A stretch of 64,000 bases of DNA from Thiofilum sp. (GTDB taxonomy: Bacteria > Pseudomonadota > Gammaproteobacteria > Thiotrichales > Thiotrichaceae). The stretch's first letter is position 1; every line of letters starts with the position of its first letter. The position numbers were made by a program, and so were the translations under genes. The DNA lies in contig NZ_JADJTF010000001.1 in NCBI RefSeq assembly GCF_016711335.1, forward strand, positions 2,790,001-2,854,000, written 5' to 3'. Of the stretch, positions 26,115-34,322 are shown one piece after another. The notes under the pieces are model-generated. The model saw only the letters and a list, made by a program, of their open reading frames with translations. It had not been told where the DNA came from and did no database searches.

Positions 26115-27212
26115 ATGTCGGATACTCGCTTTTATCCTTTAACCATTGCGGATGTGCGTCCAGAGACCGATACCGCTATTTGTGTAACCTTTACTGTGCC
26201 TGATGAGCTAAAACAGACTTTTGCCTTTAAGCAGGGACAGTTTCTTACGCTAAAAGCCGCTATTAATGGCGAGGATATTCGCCGCTCCTATTCGATTTGC
26301 TCAGGAGTACACGATAATGCACTAAAGGTAGGCATTAAACGCGTGCGTGGCGGTAAGTTTTCTAATTTTGCCAATGACACTTTTAAAAAAGGGCAAACTA
26401 TTGAGGTGATGCCACCGCAAGGTAGTTTTACTACCGAGCTTAATGCTGCTAATGCCAAAAACTATATGTGCCTTGCGGTAGGAAGTGGTATTACGCCCAT
26501 TCTGTCTATTATGAAGACCATTCTCATTGATGAACCTCACAGCCGCGTGACCTTAATTTATGGCAATCGGCGTACTAATTCTGTGATGTTCAAAGAGGAT
26601 TTGAGTTTTCTAAAAAACCGCTATCTGGAGCGTTTTCAGTGGATCAATATTATGAGCCAAGAGGATCAGGGCGCTGATCTATTGAATGGCTTAATTGATA
26701 ATCAAAAAGGTACCGCTTTACACAAGAGCCGTCTGATTAATCTTAAGAAAACGCATGAGGCCTTCATTTGTGGTCCTGAGGCGATGATGTCTGAAGTATC
26801 GCGTGGTTTTCGCGCGTCGGGTTTGGATGATGCGTGCATTCATTATGAGCTATTTGCGAATTCCTCTGAAGATGCAGCCAAAGTATTGGAAAAGTCTCAG
26901 CAACGTATTGAAACCTATGGTGAAGATAAAACCAGTAAGGTAACCGTGATTGCTGATGGGCGTGCGTTACAGTTTGAGTTAGCGACCGTGGGGGCGAATA
27001 TTCTCGATGCAGGTATTCATAATGGCATGGAGTTACCTTATGCCTGTAAAGCGGGTGTGTGTTCGACCTGTAAAGCCAAACTGATCAAAGGACAAGTGGA
27101 TATGGACTTGCATCATGGTTTGGAGCCGCATGAGATCGCAGCAGGCTTTATTTTAACTTGTCAGGCCCATCCGGTTTCTGATGAGGTCATTGTGGATTTT
27201 GATCAACGCTAG
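26115..27212 (+). CDS. paaE: Phenylacetyl-CoA epoxidase reductase subunit PaaE
   Basis: About 365 residues. The start at the ATG at 26115 has GAGGGA seven bases upstream; the ATG at 26100 overlaps the paaD stop and is the alternative. Ferredoxin-reductase domain: FKQGQFLTLKA and RRSYSICSG (FAD), GSGITPILSIMK (NAD(P)H). The C-terminal plant-type 2Fe-2S domain has CKAGVCSTCKAKL plus the later cysteine in ILTCQAHP. PaaE passes electrons from NADPH to the PaaA diiron site. It is the last gene of the paaZABCDE unit. Confidence 0.95.
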   Translation: MSDTRFYPLTIADVRPETDTAICVTFTVPDELKQTFAFKQGQFLTLKAAINGEDIRRSYSICSGVHDNALKVGIKRVRGGKFSNFANDTFKKGQTIEVMPPQGSFTTELNAANAKNYMCLAVGSGITPILSIMKTILIDEPHSRVTLIYGNRRTNSVMFKEDLSFLKNRYLERFQWINIMSQEDQGADLLNGLIDNQKGTALHKSRLINLKKTHEAFICGPEAMMSEVSRGFRASGLDDACIHYELFANSSEDAAKVLEKSQQRIETYGEDKTSKVTVIADGRALQFELATVGANILDAGIHNGMELPYACKAGVCSTCKAKLIKGQVDMDLHHGLEPHEIAAGFILTCQAHPVSDEVIVDFDQR

Positions 27213-27243
27213 AAGATCGTTTTAGCTAGGTATTGTTAAAGAG

Positions 27244-27302
27244 TTGACACCTCCTAAAATGATACATAGTATTTTATTATCTAAAATGATATGTGTCATT
27301 TT
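27244..27302 (+). promoter_or_regulatory. Promoter of the TRAP-paaGHIJK unit with tandem candidate PaaX boxes
   Basis: TTGACA (27244-27249), 17 bases, TAGTAT (27267-27272) is a near-consensus sigma-70 promoter. Two palindrome-like sites start 27 bases apart: AAAATGATACATAGTATTTT (27256-27275) covers the spacer and -10, and AAAATGATATGTGTCATTTT (27283-27302) lies downstream. Both share the box seen at the paaZ and MBL promoters. The arrangement would let PaaX block RNA polymerase. Confidence 0.65.
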
Positions 27303-27375
27303 GGATCACAATTCGCCAAATTAAACTCAGTTTAACTCTTAAACTGAGTTCATTGAGCTAAGAGGAGAGCTATCA

Positions 27376-28410
27376 ATGAAACGTCTTAACCTGAAACAAT
27401 TGTTTCTGCACGCCACTATTGTATCCAGTACTTTTTTAATCACTTCTGCTGCATGGGCAGAGCAAGTAATCCGCGTCGGTTCATGGCTACCCCCCCAACA
27501 TACTATGAATAAAGATGTTCTACCCACTTGGGGTAAGTGGATTGAAGAGGCCACTGAAGGGCGGGTCAAACTGAAAATCGAATTCCCCGGCGGTGATCCC
27601 AAAGCTTTATTAGATCAAGTACAAGACGGTACTTATGAAGCTGCATGGACTTTCCACGGCTATTACCCCGGACGTTTTAAACTCACCAAAGCAGTAGAGT
27701 TACCCGGTATGGAAAATGGTGCTGAGGCGGCTTCAATGGCCCATTGGCGGGTATTTGAAAAGTACTTTGCTAAAGCAGGGGAGCATGAAGGGGTTGCAGT
27801 CATGGGCTTATTTACCCATGCGCCCGGACAAATCCATTTAGCTAAACCTATTGAAAAACTAGCTGATTTAAAAGGTAAAAAGCTACGTATTGGTGGTGGG
27901 GTACAAACCGATATTGGTAATAAACTAGGTATTGAAGGGGTTGCGGCTCCCGCCTCTAAAGTTTACGAGCTACTTTCTCAAGGGGTCGCCGATGGTGCTA
28001 TGTTACCTATGGGTGAAAAGAAAACCTTACGCATTAAAGAGGTCGCTCCTTTTACTTTGAAATTCCCTAATGGTCTGTATCTGGGTAGTTTCGTGATTGT
28101 CATGAATGAGGATTTCTTAGCAGGCTTAGATGAGAAAGACCGTGAAGCGATTAAAAAGGTTTCAGGTGAAAAGTTATCTGTTTTAGCCGGCAAGTATTGG
28201 AATCAAGAGGCGATTGAAGGTGAAGCCGATGCTCGTGCTTCGGGTAATACCATTATGGAGGCTACCGATGAGATGAAAAAAGAGTTGGCTGAGCTGACCA
28301 AAGACTTTGATCAAAGCTGGATCGATAGTGTTAAAGATCGCAATGTAGATGCTAAAGCAGCCTTAGATGAGTTACGTGCGCTTGCGCGTGATTATAAAAG
28401 CGGTAATTAA
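27376..28410 (+). CDS. TRAP transporter substrate-binding protein (DctP type)
   Basis: 344 residues. A signal peptide ends near SAAWA (about residue 28). The mature protein follows the DctP/TAXI-independent TRAP receptor pattern: VIRVGSWLPPQHTMNKDVLP, FPGGDPKALLDQVQDGTYEA, GLFTHAPGQIHL, LKGKKLRIGGG and VYELLSQGVADGAMLP, with a long C-terminal helix. It binds an organic acid in the periplasm and delivers it to the two membrane subunits encoded next. The position inside a phenylacetate operon, behind a candidate PaaX-controlled promoter, points to phenylacetate or a related aryl acid, which is inference. AGAGGAGAG precedes the start. Confidence 0.88.
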   Translation: MKRLNLKQLFLHATIVSSTFLITSAAWAEQVIRVGSWLPPQHTMNKDVLPTWGKWIEEATEGRVKLKIEFPGGDPKALLDQVQDGTYEAAWTFHGYYPGRFKLTKAVELPGMENGAEAASMAHWRVFEKYFAKAGEHEGVAVMGLFTHAPGQIHLAKPIEKLADLKGKKLRIGGGVQTDIGNKLGIEGVAAPASKVYELLSQGVADGAMLPMGEKKTLRIKEVAPFTLKFPNGLYLGSFVIVMNEDFLAGLDEKDREAIKKVSGEKLSVLAGKYWNQEAIEGEADARASGNTIMEATDEMKKELAELTKDFDQSWIDSVKDRNVDAKAALDELRALARDYKSGN

Positions 28411-28412
28411 CG

Positions 28413-28958
28413 ATGACTCATCAACAACTACTCCTACAAAATAGTGAAAAAGGTCCAGTACGCCTTATTGCTTTTGTCCTGAATGTAATCTCAGGAGCAA
28501 CCCTACTCACCATGATGCTGATTACCTGTATTGATGTTATTGGGCGCTATTTTTTGAATAAACCTTTGTTAGGCTCAACAGAGATTAGCGAGGTTTTGTT
28601 AGGGGTGATGATCTTTACTGCCTTACCTGTGATTTCATGGCGTAATGAGCAAGTAGTTGTTGATATTCTAGATAGTTTTGTCACACCACCATTAAATTTT
28701 ATTCGTGGTGTGATTTTTAATGTACTGAGTGCAATCGCCTTATATTTTTTGGGTCAGCGCATTATCGCCTTAGGAGCAAGAGCGCTTAAGTCCGGTGAAA
28801 CCACCGAATACTTACATATTCCGGTGGGAGCAGTACTCAATAGTTTTGGGATTTTATGCTGGGTAACGGCTTTAGCTTTGTTGACCTTGGGTATTTATCG
28901 CCTATGGGTTGAATACCAAATGACTCAAGCGCCTATTGCTACGGAGGCTAGTATATGA
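28413..28958 (+). CDS. TRAP transporter small membrane subunit (DctQ type)
   Basis: 181 residues with four hydrophobic segments, beginning AFVLNVISGATLLTMMLITC and then VLLGVMIFTALPVISWRNEQ. The segment CIDVIGRYFLNKPLLGSTE is the DctQ signature. It forms the membrane domain together with the large DctM subunit. The stop overlaps the dctM start by four bases (ATGA), and the start is three bases after the binding protein stop, so the three genes are tightly coupled. Confidence 0.88.
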   Translation: MTHQQLLLQNSEKGPVRLIAFVLNVISGATLLTMMLITCIDVIGRYFLNKPLLGSTEISEVLLGVMIFTALPVISWRNEQVVVDILDSFVTPPLNFIRGVIFNVLSAIALYFLGQRIIALGARALKSGETTEYLHIPVGAVLNSFGILCWVTALALLTLGIYRLWVEYQMTQAPIATEASI

Positions 28959-30256
28959 CCGTTACTTTAATAGGTTTCGCCATTCTACTTTTGCTCATTA
29001 TGGCGCGTATGCCGATTGGGTTGTCGATGGGGGTGGTTGGTTTTCTAGGGTTTGTTTATCTAAATGATTGGAATTGGGTATCCGCCTTATCCATGTCAGC
29101 ACGTCGTGTAGTAGATACCTCGCGTGACTACAGTTTGACCGTGATTCCACTGTTTATTTTAATGGGTAATTTAGTCACCAAGTCGGGCTTATCGCATGAG
29201 CTTTATCGTGCTTCATACTCCTTTTTAGGTCATTTTCGTGGTGGTTTAGCTATGGCAACCGTAGTTGCCTGCGGTGGGTTTTCAGCGATTTGTGGTTCGA
29301 GCTTAGCTACTGCGGCAACAATGGCTAAGGTTTCTATGCCACCGATGCGCCGTTATGGTTATGCCGATACTTTAGCGACTGCCTCGATTGCAGCGGGTGG
29401 AACTTTAGGAATTTTAATCCCGCCGAGTGTGATTTTAGTCATTTATGGCATTATGACCGAGCAAAGTATCCGTGAATTATTTGCGGCAGGTTTTATGCCC
29501 GGAATGCTAGGGATTGCATTGTATGTAGTAGCCGTTGCGTGGACGGTGTGGCGTAATCCAGAAGCAGGTCCTCCGGGCGAGCGCTCTACGACCCAAGAGC
29601 GGATTGAAGCTATGAAGGGTATATGGGGAACGCTATTACTGTTTGGCATAGTCATCGGTGGTATGTATGGTGGGGTTTTTACTCCCACTGAGGCGGCAGG
29701 CATTGGTGCAGCAGGGGCGTTTGTTATTGCCTTGGCCCGTAAATCCTTAACATGGCGCTCGCTGTATGAAGTGCTTACTGAAACGGCTCATACGTCAGCC
29801 TCTCTATTTGTAGTCGTGATTGGTGCTTTGATTTTCTCTAATTTCATCACTCGTGCTGAATTTCCTGATCAATTATTAGAACTGATTAAGAGCTTTGATC
29901 TCAGCCCTCTGGCCGTTATTTTTCTAATCTTAGGTATTTATATTTTATTGGGCTGTATTTTAGAAAGCCTTTCTATGCTGCTGTTAACTGTACCTATTTT
30001 CTATCCTATCGTGCAGAGTTTGGGATTTGATTTGGTGTGGTTTGGGATTTTGGTGGTTGTGGTCACTGAAATTAGTTTAATTACCCCGCCCGTAGGTCTG
30101 AATGTCTTTGTACTCAGTGGAGTCTTAAAGGACGTAAAAACCAGTACCGTTTTTAAAGGGGTAACACCGTTTTGGGTAGTAGATATTATTCGCCTAATGC
30201 TGATTACCTTGATTCCGGCGATAGCTTTAGCTTTGCCTATTGCACTGTATCGTTAA
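28955..30256 (+). CDS. TRAP transporter large permease subunit (DctM type)
   Basis: 433 residues, about 12 hydrophobic segments. DctM features: VIPLFILMGNLVTKSGL, GGFSAICGSSLATAATMAKV, GTLGILIPPSVILVIYGI, GVFTPTEAAGIGAAGAF and LITPPVGLNVFVLSGV. It is the sodium- or proton-driven elevator subunit. Genes for all three TRAP components are present and complete. Placement between paaE and paaG, where E. coli has paaF, makes it a good candidate for the uptake route that feeds PaaK. Confidence 0.9.
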   Translation: MTVTLIGFAILLLLIMARMPIGLSMGVVGFLGFVYLNDWNWVSALSMSARRVVDTSRDYSLTVIPLFILMGNLVTKSGLSHELYRASYSFLGHFRGGLAMATVVACGGFSAICGSSLATAATMAKVSMPPMRRYGYADTLATASIAAGGTLGILIPPSVILVIYGIMTEQSIRELFAAGFMPGMLGIALYVVAVAWTVWRNPEAGPPGERSTTQERIEAMKGIWGTLLLFGIVIGGMYGGVFTPTEAAGIGAAGAFVIALARKSLTWRSLYEVLTETAHTSASLFVVVIGALIFSNFITRAEFPDQLLELIKSFDLSPLAVIFLILGIYILLGCILESLSMLLLTVPIFYPIVQSLGFDLVWFGILVVVVTEISLITPPVGLNVFVLSGVLKDVKTSTVFKGVTPFWVVDIIRLMLITLIPAIALALPIALYR

Positions 30257-30305
30257 TCAAAGCGCTATTTTAAGGCTAGACGCGACTAACTATAAGGATC
30301 TAAAG

Positions 30306-31097
30306 ATGAATTTTACCACCATTGAGTTTGCGATTGAGCAGGGTATTGCTACTTTGACTTTAAATCGCCCCGATAGCTTAAATAGCTTTACTACCGTAAT
30401 GCACGCCGAGGTGCGTGAGGCTTTAGCACAAGTTCAAGCTGAGAGTAGTGTGCGTTGCTTATTGATCACAGGTAAGGGGCGTGGTTTTTGTGCGGGACAA
30501 GATTTGAATGATCGTGCGGTGGATCCTAATGCCCCCATGCCTGATTTAGGTGAGTCTTTAGAGCAGCGCTATAACCCACTGATTCGCACTTTAAAAGCCT
30601 TACCGATACCGATTGTTTGCGCGGTTAATGGGGTGGCAGCAGGGGCTGGCGCTAACCTTGCTTTTGCTTGTGATATTGTCTTAGCTGCTCGTTCGGCCGC
30701 GTTTATTCAAGCCTTTTGTAAGATTGGCTTAGTACCTGATTCGGGAGGTACATGGATTTTACCGCGTCTCGTAGGTCCTGCCCGCGCGATGGCTTTAAGC
30801 TTATTAGGTGACAAGGTATCCGCTGAGCAAGCGGAGCAATGGGGGATGATTTGGAAAAGTTATCCCGATGATCAATTAATGAGTGAGGCTAAACGTTTGG
30901 CGGCTCATTTCGCTACCCAACCGACTAAGGGGCTAGCTTATATCAAACAAGCTATTCAAGCCGCGTCTAATAATACCCTCGATCAACAACTAGATTTAGA
31001 ACGTGATTTACAGCGCTTAGCGGGGCGTACCTCCGATTATCGTGAAGGGGTGCAAGCATTTTTAGCGAAGCGTGCTCCGCAATTTACAGGACAATAA
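30306..31097 (+). CDS. paaG: 1,2-epoxyphenylacetyl-CoA isomerase PaaG
   Basis: 263 residues from the ATG at 30306 (AAGGAT upstream); the longer reading from 30240 overlaps the dctM end. Crotonase fold: TLTLNRPDSLNSFT, GKGRGFCAGQDLNDRAVDP, NGVAAGAGANLAFACDIVLA, FCKIGLVPDSGGTWILPRLV with the catalytic aspartate region, and LDLERDLQRLAGRTSDYREG. It turns the ring epoxide into oxepin-CoA and also isomerises the double bond later in the pathway. The likeness to E. coli PaaG runs the whole length. PaaF, the second crotonase of the pathway, is absent from the locus. Confidence 0.94.
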   Translation: MNFTTIEFAIEQGIATLTLNRPDSLNSFTTVMHAEVREALAQVQAESSVRCLLITGKGRGFCAGQDLNDRAVDPNAPMPDLGESLEQRYNPLIRTLKALPIPIVCAVNGVAAGAGANLAFACDIVLAARSAAFIQAFCKIGLVPDSGGTWILPRLVGPARAMALSLLGDKVSAEQAEQWGMIWKSYPDDQLMSEAKRLAAHFATQPTKGLAYIKQAIQAASNNTLDQQLDLERDLQRLAGRTSDYREGVQAFLAKRAPQFTGQ

Positions 31098-31099
31098 CT

Positions 31100-32629
31100 A
31101 TGGCAAGCCTAGGTCAAGATAAAATAGTTGCCGTCATTGGTGCGGGCACAATGGGAGCAGGGGTAGCGCAAGTTGCCGCAGCAGCAGGTCATCCCGTATT
31201 ACTATTTGATGTAGCCGAAGGTGCTGCACTGAAAGGTATTCAAGGTATTGCAGTTGGTTTAGATAAATTAGTGGTTAAGGGCAAAATGCCTGCTCAAGAG
31301 CGCGATGCCTTGGTAGCACGTTTGACCCCAGCTAGTACCTTATCAGAACTTGCTCCTGCTGCTTTGGTGATTGAGGCGATTGTGGAAAAGCTAGAGGTCA
31401 AGCAAAGCCTATTTAAACAGCTAGAGGCAATAGTTGCTCAGGATACTATTATAGCGAGTAATACCTCTTCCTTATCCATTACGGCTATAGGCTCAGCCTT
31501 ACAGCATCCAGAGCGGCTAGTCGGTATGCACTTTTTTAACCCTGCTCCGATTATGAAATTAGTAGAGGTCATTAGTGGCTTAGCGACGGATAAAGCTATT
31601 GCGCATACTGTATTGGATACAGCCAATGCTTGGGGCAAGCAAGCGGTACATGCCCGTTCTACGCCGGGCTTTATTGTCAATCGAGTGGCACGTCCTTTTT
31701 ATGCGGAGGGATTGCGAGTACTTCAGGAGGGCGGGGCGGATGTAGCTACTATTGATGCCTTAATGCGTGAAAGTGGTGGCTTTCGTATGGGGCCGTTCGA
31801 GTTAATGGATTTGATTGGGCATGATGTGAATTATGCCGTGACCTGCTCAGTCCATGCGGCGTATTACTATGATCCACGTTTTACGCCTTCTTTGATTCAA
31901 AAAGAGCTGGTGGATGCAGGCTTTTTAGGGCGCAAAACGGGACGTGGTTTTTATGATTACAGCGCTAATGCACACAAACTAGAGCCTCAAACAGCACCAA
32001 CACTAACGCCTAGCTTTGAAAGTGTCACCTTGATTGGTGATGCACCTTTTGCGCCTACCTTAGTTGATTTATTAACTAAGGCAGGTATTAGCATTGAGCG
32101 TGAAGCCAGTGAAGACGGTGCTGAACTGATCCTATTGGCTGGGGATGCCATTATGAGTTTGACTGATGGACGTACCGCCACCCAAATTGCTGAGGAAGAA
32201 GGTGAGCGCGATATAGTCCTCTTTGATCTTGCTCTAGATTATGCCAAAGCGACGCGCATAGGGATTGCCGCCGCCGATCAAGCAACTCCACAGGCTTTAC
32301 AAGATGCTACGGCTTTTTGGCAAGCTTTGGGCAAGCAAGTCTCTATTCTCAATGATATAGCAGGGCTTTGTGTGATGCGCACGGTGTGTATGTTGGCTAA
32401 TGAGGGCGCGGATGCCGTTAATCAACAGGTTTGTAATGCCCAAGCGGTAGATATTGCCATGCAAGGTGGAGTGAATTACCCAAAAGGACCATTAGCATGG
32501 GCGCAGTCCTTAGGGGTGGGTAGAGTGGTGAATGTATTAGATCAGCTCGCCACAGGTTATGGTGAGGATCGTTATCGTACTTCGCCCCTCCTATTACGTC
32601 ATGCTTTATCAGGGAGAGCCTTGGTATGA
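31100..32629 (+). CDS. paaH: 3-hydroxyadipyl-CoA dehydrogenase PaaH
   Basis: 509 residues. The N-terminal Rossmann domain has VIGAGTMGAGVAQVAAAAGH and SNTSSLSITAIGSAL. The catalytic His-Glu part is HFFNPAPIMKLVEVISG. C-terminal 3-hydroxyacyl-CoA dehydrogenase domains follow (GFIVNRVARPFYAEGLR, FLGRKTGRGFYDY). The second C-terminal domain (from about 395) is typical of PaaH and longer than in FadB-type monofunctional enzymes. It oxidises 3-hydroxyadipyl-CoA with NAD+. It starts three bases after paaG, and its stop overlaps the paaI start by four bases. Confidence 0.94.
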   Translation: MASLGQDKIVAVIGAGTMGAGVAQVAAAAGHPVLLFDVAEGAALKGIQGIAVGLDKLVVKGKMPAQERDALVARLTPASTLSELAPAALVIEAIVEKLEVKQSLFKQLEAIVAQDTIIASNTSSLSITAIGSALQHPERLVGMHFFNPAPIMKLVEVISGLATDKAIAHTVLDTANAWGKQAVHARSTPGFIVNRVARPFYAEGLRVLQEGGADVATIDALMRESGGFRMGPFELMDLIGHDVNYAVTCSVHAAYYYDPRFTPSLIQKELVDAGFLGRKTGRGFYDYSANAHKLEPQTAPTLTPSFESVTLIGDAPFAPTLVDLLTKAGISIEREASEDGAELILLAGDAIMSLTDGRTATQIAEEEGERDIVLFDLALDYAKATRIGIAAADQATPQALQDATAFWQALGKQVSILNDIAGLCVMRTVCMLANEGADAVNQQVCNAQAVDIAMQGGVNYPKGPLAWAQSLGVGRVVNVLDQLATGYGEDRYRTSPLLLRHALSGRALV

Positions 32630-33084
32630 CCCATCATCATACAACTTTAACACCAGAAGCTTTAGCACAAGCCTGTTCTAATGCTATGCACGCCAATGAT
32701 AAAGCGACTAATTTCTTAGGGATGCAGATCATTAAAAGTACGCCCGGGTTTGCGCAATTAACTATGCGGGTACGTAATGAAATGCTTAATGGGCATGATG
32801 TGTGTCATGGTGGAATGATCTTTACTCTGGCGGATTCTGCTTTTGCCCATGCTTGTAATAACACCAATAAGGTGACCTTAGCTTCAGGGTGCAGTATTGA
32901 TTTTCTAGCACCCGCACGCGAAGGGGATTTATTAACCGCTACGGCTCAGGAGCGCTCTCGTTCGGGACGTACCGGAGTCTATGACATTGAAGTGCAACGC
33001 CAAGACGGTACTTTGATTGCACTCTTTCGTGGACGTTCTTATCAACTCAAAGGTACGGTTATTCCAGAGGAGACTGCTGTATGA
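32626..33084 (+). CDS. paaI: Acyl-CoA thioesterase PaaI
   Basis: 152 residues of the hotdog fold. Signature VCHGGMIFTLADSAFAHACN, with the active-site Asp in LADSAF, and a central LASGCSIDFLAPAREGD. PaaI releases stalled aryl-CoA intermediates such as hydroxyphenylacetyl-CoA and so spares free CoA. It overlaps paaH and paaJ by four bases at both ends, so translation is probably coupled through paaH-I-J. Confidence 0.92.
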   Translation: MTHHHTTLTPEALAQACSNAMHANDKATNFLGMQIIKSTPGFAQLTMRVRNEMLNGHDVCHGGMIFTLADSAFAHACNNTNKVTLASGCSIDFLAPAREGDLLTATAQERSRSGRTGVYDIEVQRQDGTLIALFRGRSYQLKGTVIPEETAV

Positions 33085-34286
33085 AACAAGCATTTATTTG
33101 TGATCCGATTCGTACCGCCATTGGGCGCTATGGTGGCTCACTAGCTGAAGTCCGTACCGATGATTTAGCGGCTATTCCCCTAAAGGCACTGATGGAGCGT
33201 AATCCGAATGTGGATTGGGCGCAGGTTGATGATGTGATTTTAGGTAATGCTAATCAGGCGGGTGAGTGTAATCGTAATATCGCACGCATGGTGGTATTGC
33301 TGGCAGGTTTACCTACTGCTGTGCCGGGGACTACTGTTAATAGGCTTTGTGGTTCGGGCATGGATGCGGTAGGACTAGCGGCACGCACCATTAAAGCGAG
33401 CGAGGCTGAACTCATGATTGCTGGTGGGGCTGAGTCTATGACCCGTGCACCTTTTGTGTTGCCTAAGGCTAGTAGTGCTTGGAGTCGCAATGCCGAAATC
33501 TATGATACTACTATTGGCTGGCGCTTCCCCAATGCCAAAATGAAAGAGCTATACGGCACTGAGACCATGCCTGAAACGGCTGAAAATGTGGCGGAGCAGT
33601 TTAATATTACCCGTGCTGATCAAGATCTATTTGCTTACCGTTCGCAGCAGCGCACCGCTAAAGCGCAAGCCGATGGGGTATTTGCGGATGAAATTATTCC
33701 AGTATTGATTCCGCAAAAGAAGAAAAACCCTTTAGTGTTTAATGTGGATGAGCATAATCGCCCTGATACCACTTTAGAGGGTTTAGCTAAATTACCCACT
33801 CCTTTTCGCAAGGGGGGATCAGTCACCGCTGGTAATGCCTCTGGAGTAAATGATGGGGCTTGTGCCATGTTGGTAGCCTCTGAAAATGCTTTGAGACAAC
33901 ATGATTTACAACCTATAGCTCGAATAGTAGGTATGGCAACTGCTGGGGTGGAGCCGCGTATTATGGGTTTTGGCCCTGCTCCGGCTACGCGTAAGGTGTT
34001 GGCCCAAACAGGTTTGACTTTGGCACAAATGGAGATCATTGAATTAAATGAAGCCTTTGCAGCACAAGCTTTAGCGGTGATGCGTGATTTAGGTTTGCCT
34101 GATGATGCTGAACACGTCAATCCGTATGGGGGAGCAATTGCCTTGGGGCATCCCTTAGGTATGAGTGGCGCTCGGCTGATTACTACCGCAGCACGGCAGC
34201 TACAACGGATTAAGGGGCGTTATGCGCTTTGTACGATGTGTATTGGGGTGGGACAAGGTATTGCATTGATTATTGAACGCGTTTAG
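33081..34286 (+). CDS. paaJ: 3-oxoadipyl-CoA / 3-oxo-5,6-dehydrosuberyl-CoA thiolase PaaJ
   Basis: 401-residue thiolase. The nucleophile cysteine is in VNRLCGSGMDAVGLA, and IAGGAESMTRAPFVL follows. The C-terminal catalytic histidine is in GGAIALGHPLGMSGARL, and the second cysteine in CTMCIGVGQGIAL. RTAIGRYGGSLAEVRTDDLA at the N-terminus matches the PaaJ/PcaF branch. It cleaves two intermediates of the pathway, one early (acetyl-CoA release) and one late (acetyl-CoA plus succinyl-CoA). It starts inside the paaI stop codon region. Confidence 0.94.
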   Translation: MKQAFICDPIRTAIGRYGGSLAEVRTDDLAAIPLKALMERNPNVDWAQVDDVILGNANQAGECNRNIARMVVLLAGLPTAVPGTTVNRLCGSGMDAVGLAARTIKASEAELMIAGGAESMTRAPFVLPKASSAWSRNAEIYDTTIGWRFPNAKMKELYGTETMPETAENVAEQFNITRADQDLFAYRSQQRTAKAQADGVFADEIIPVLIPQKKKNPLVFNVDEHNRPDTTLEGLAKLPTPFRKGGSVTAGNASGVNDGACAMLVASENALRQHDLQPIARIVGMATAGVEPRIMGFGPAPATRKVLAQTGLTLAQMEIIELNEAFAAQALAVMRDLGLPDDAEHVNPYGGAIALGHPLGMSGARLITTAARQLQRIKGRYALCTMCIGVGQGIALIIERV

Positions 34287-34322
34287 ACCGCAGTAACAAG
34301 CACAAACAATAGGAGGAGAGGC

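Noticed and set aside
33635..34120. 161-residue antisense frame in paaJ
   Set aside because: Shadow frame within a strongly conserved thiolase; no ribosome site or domain.
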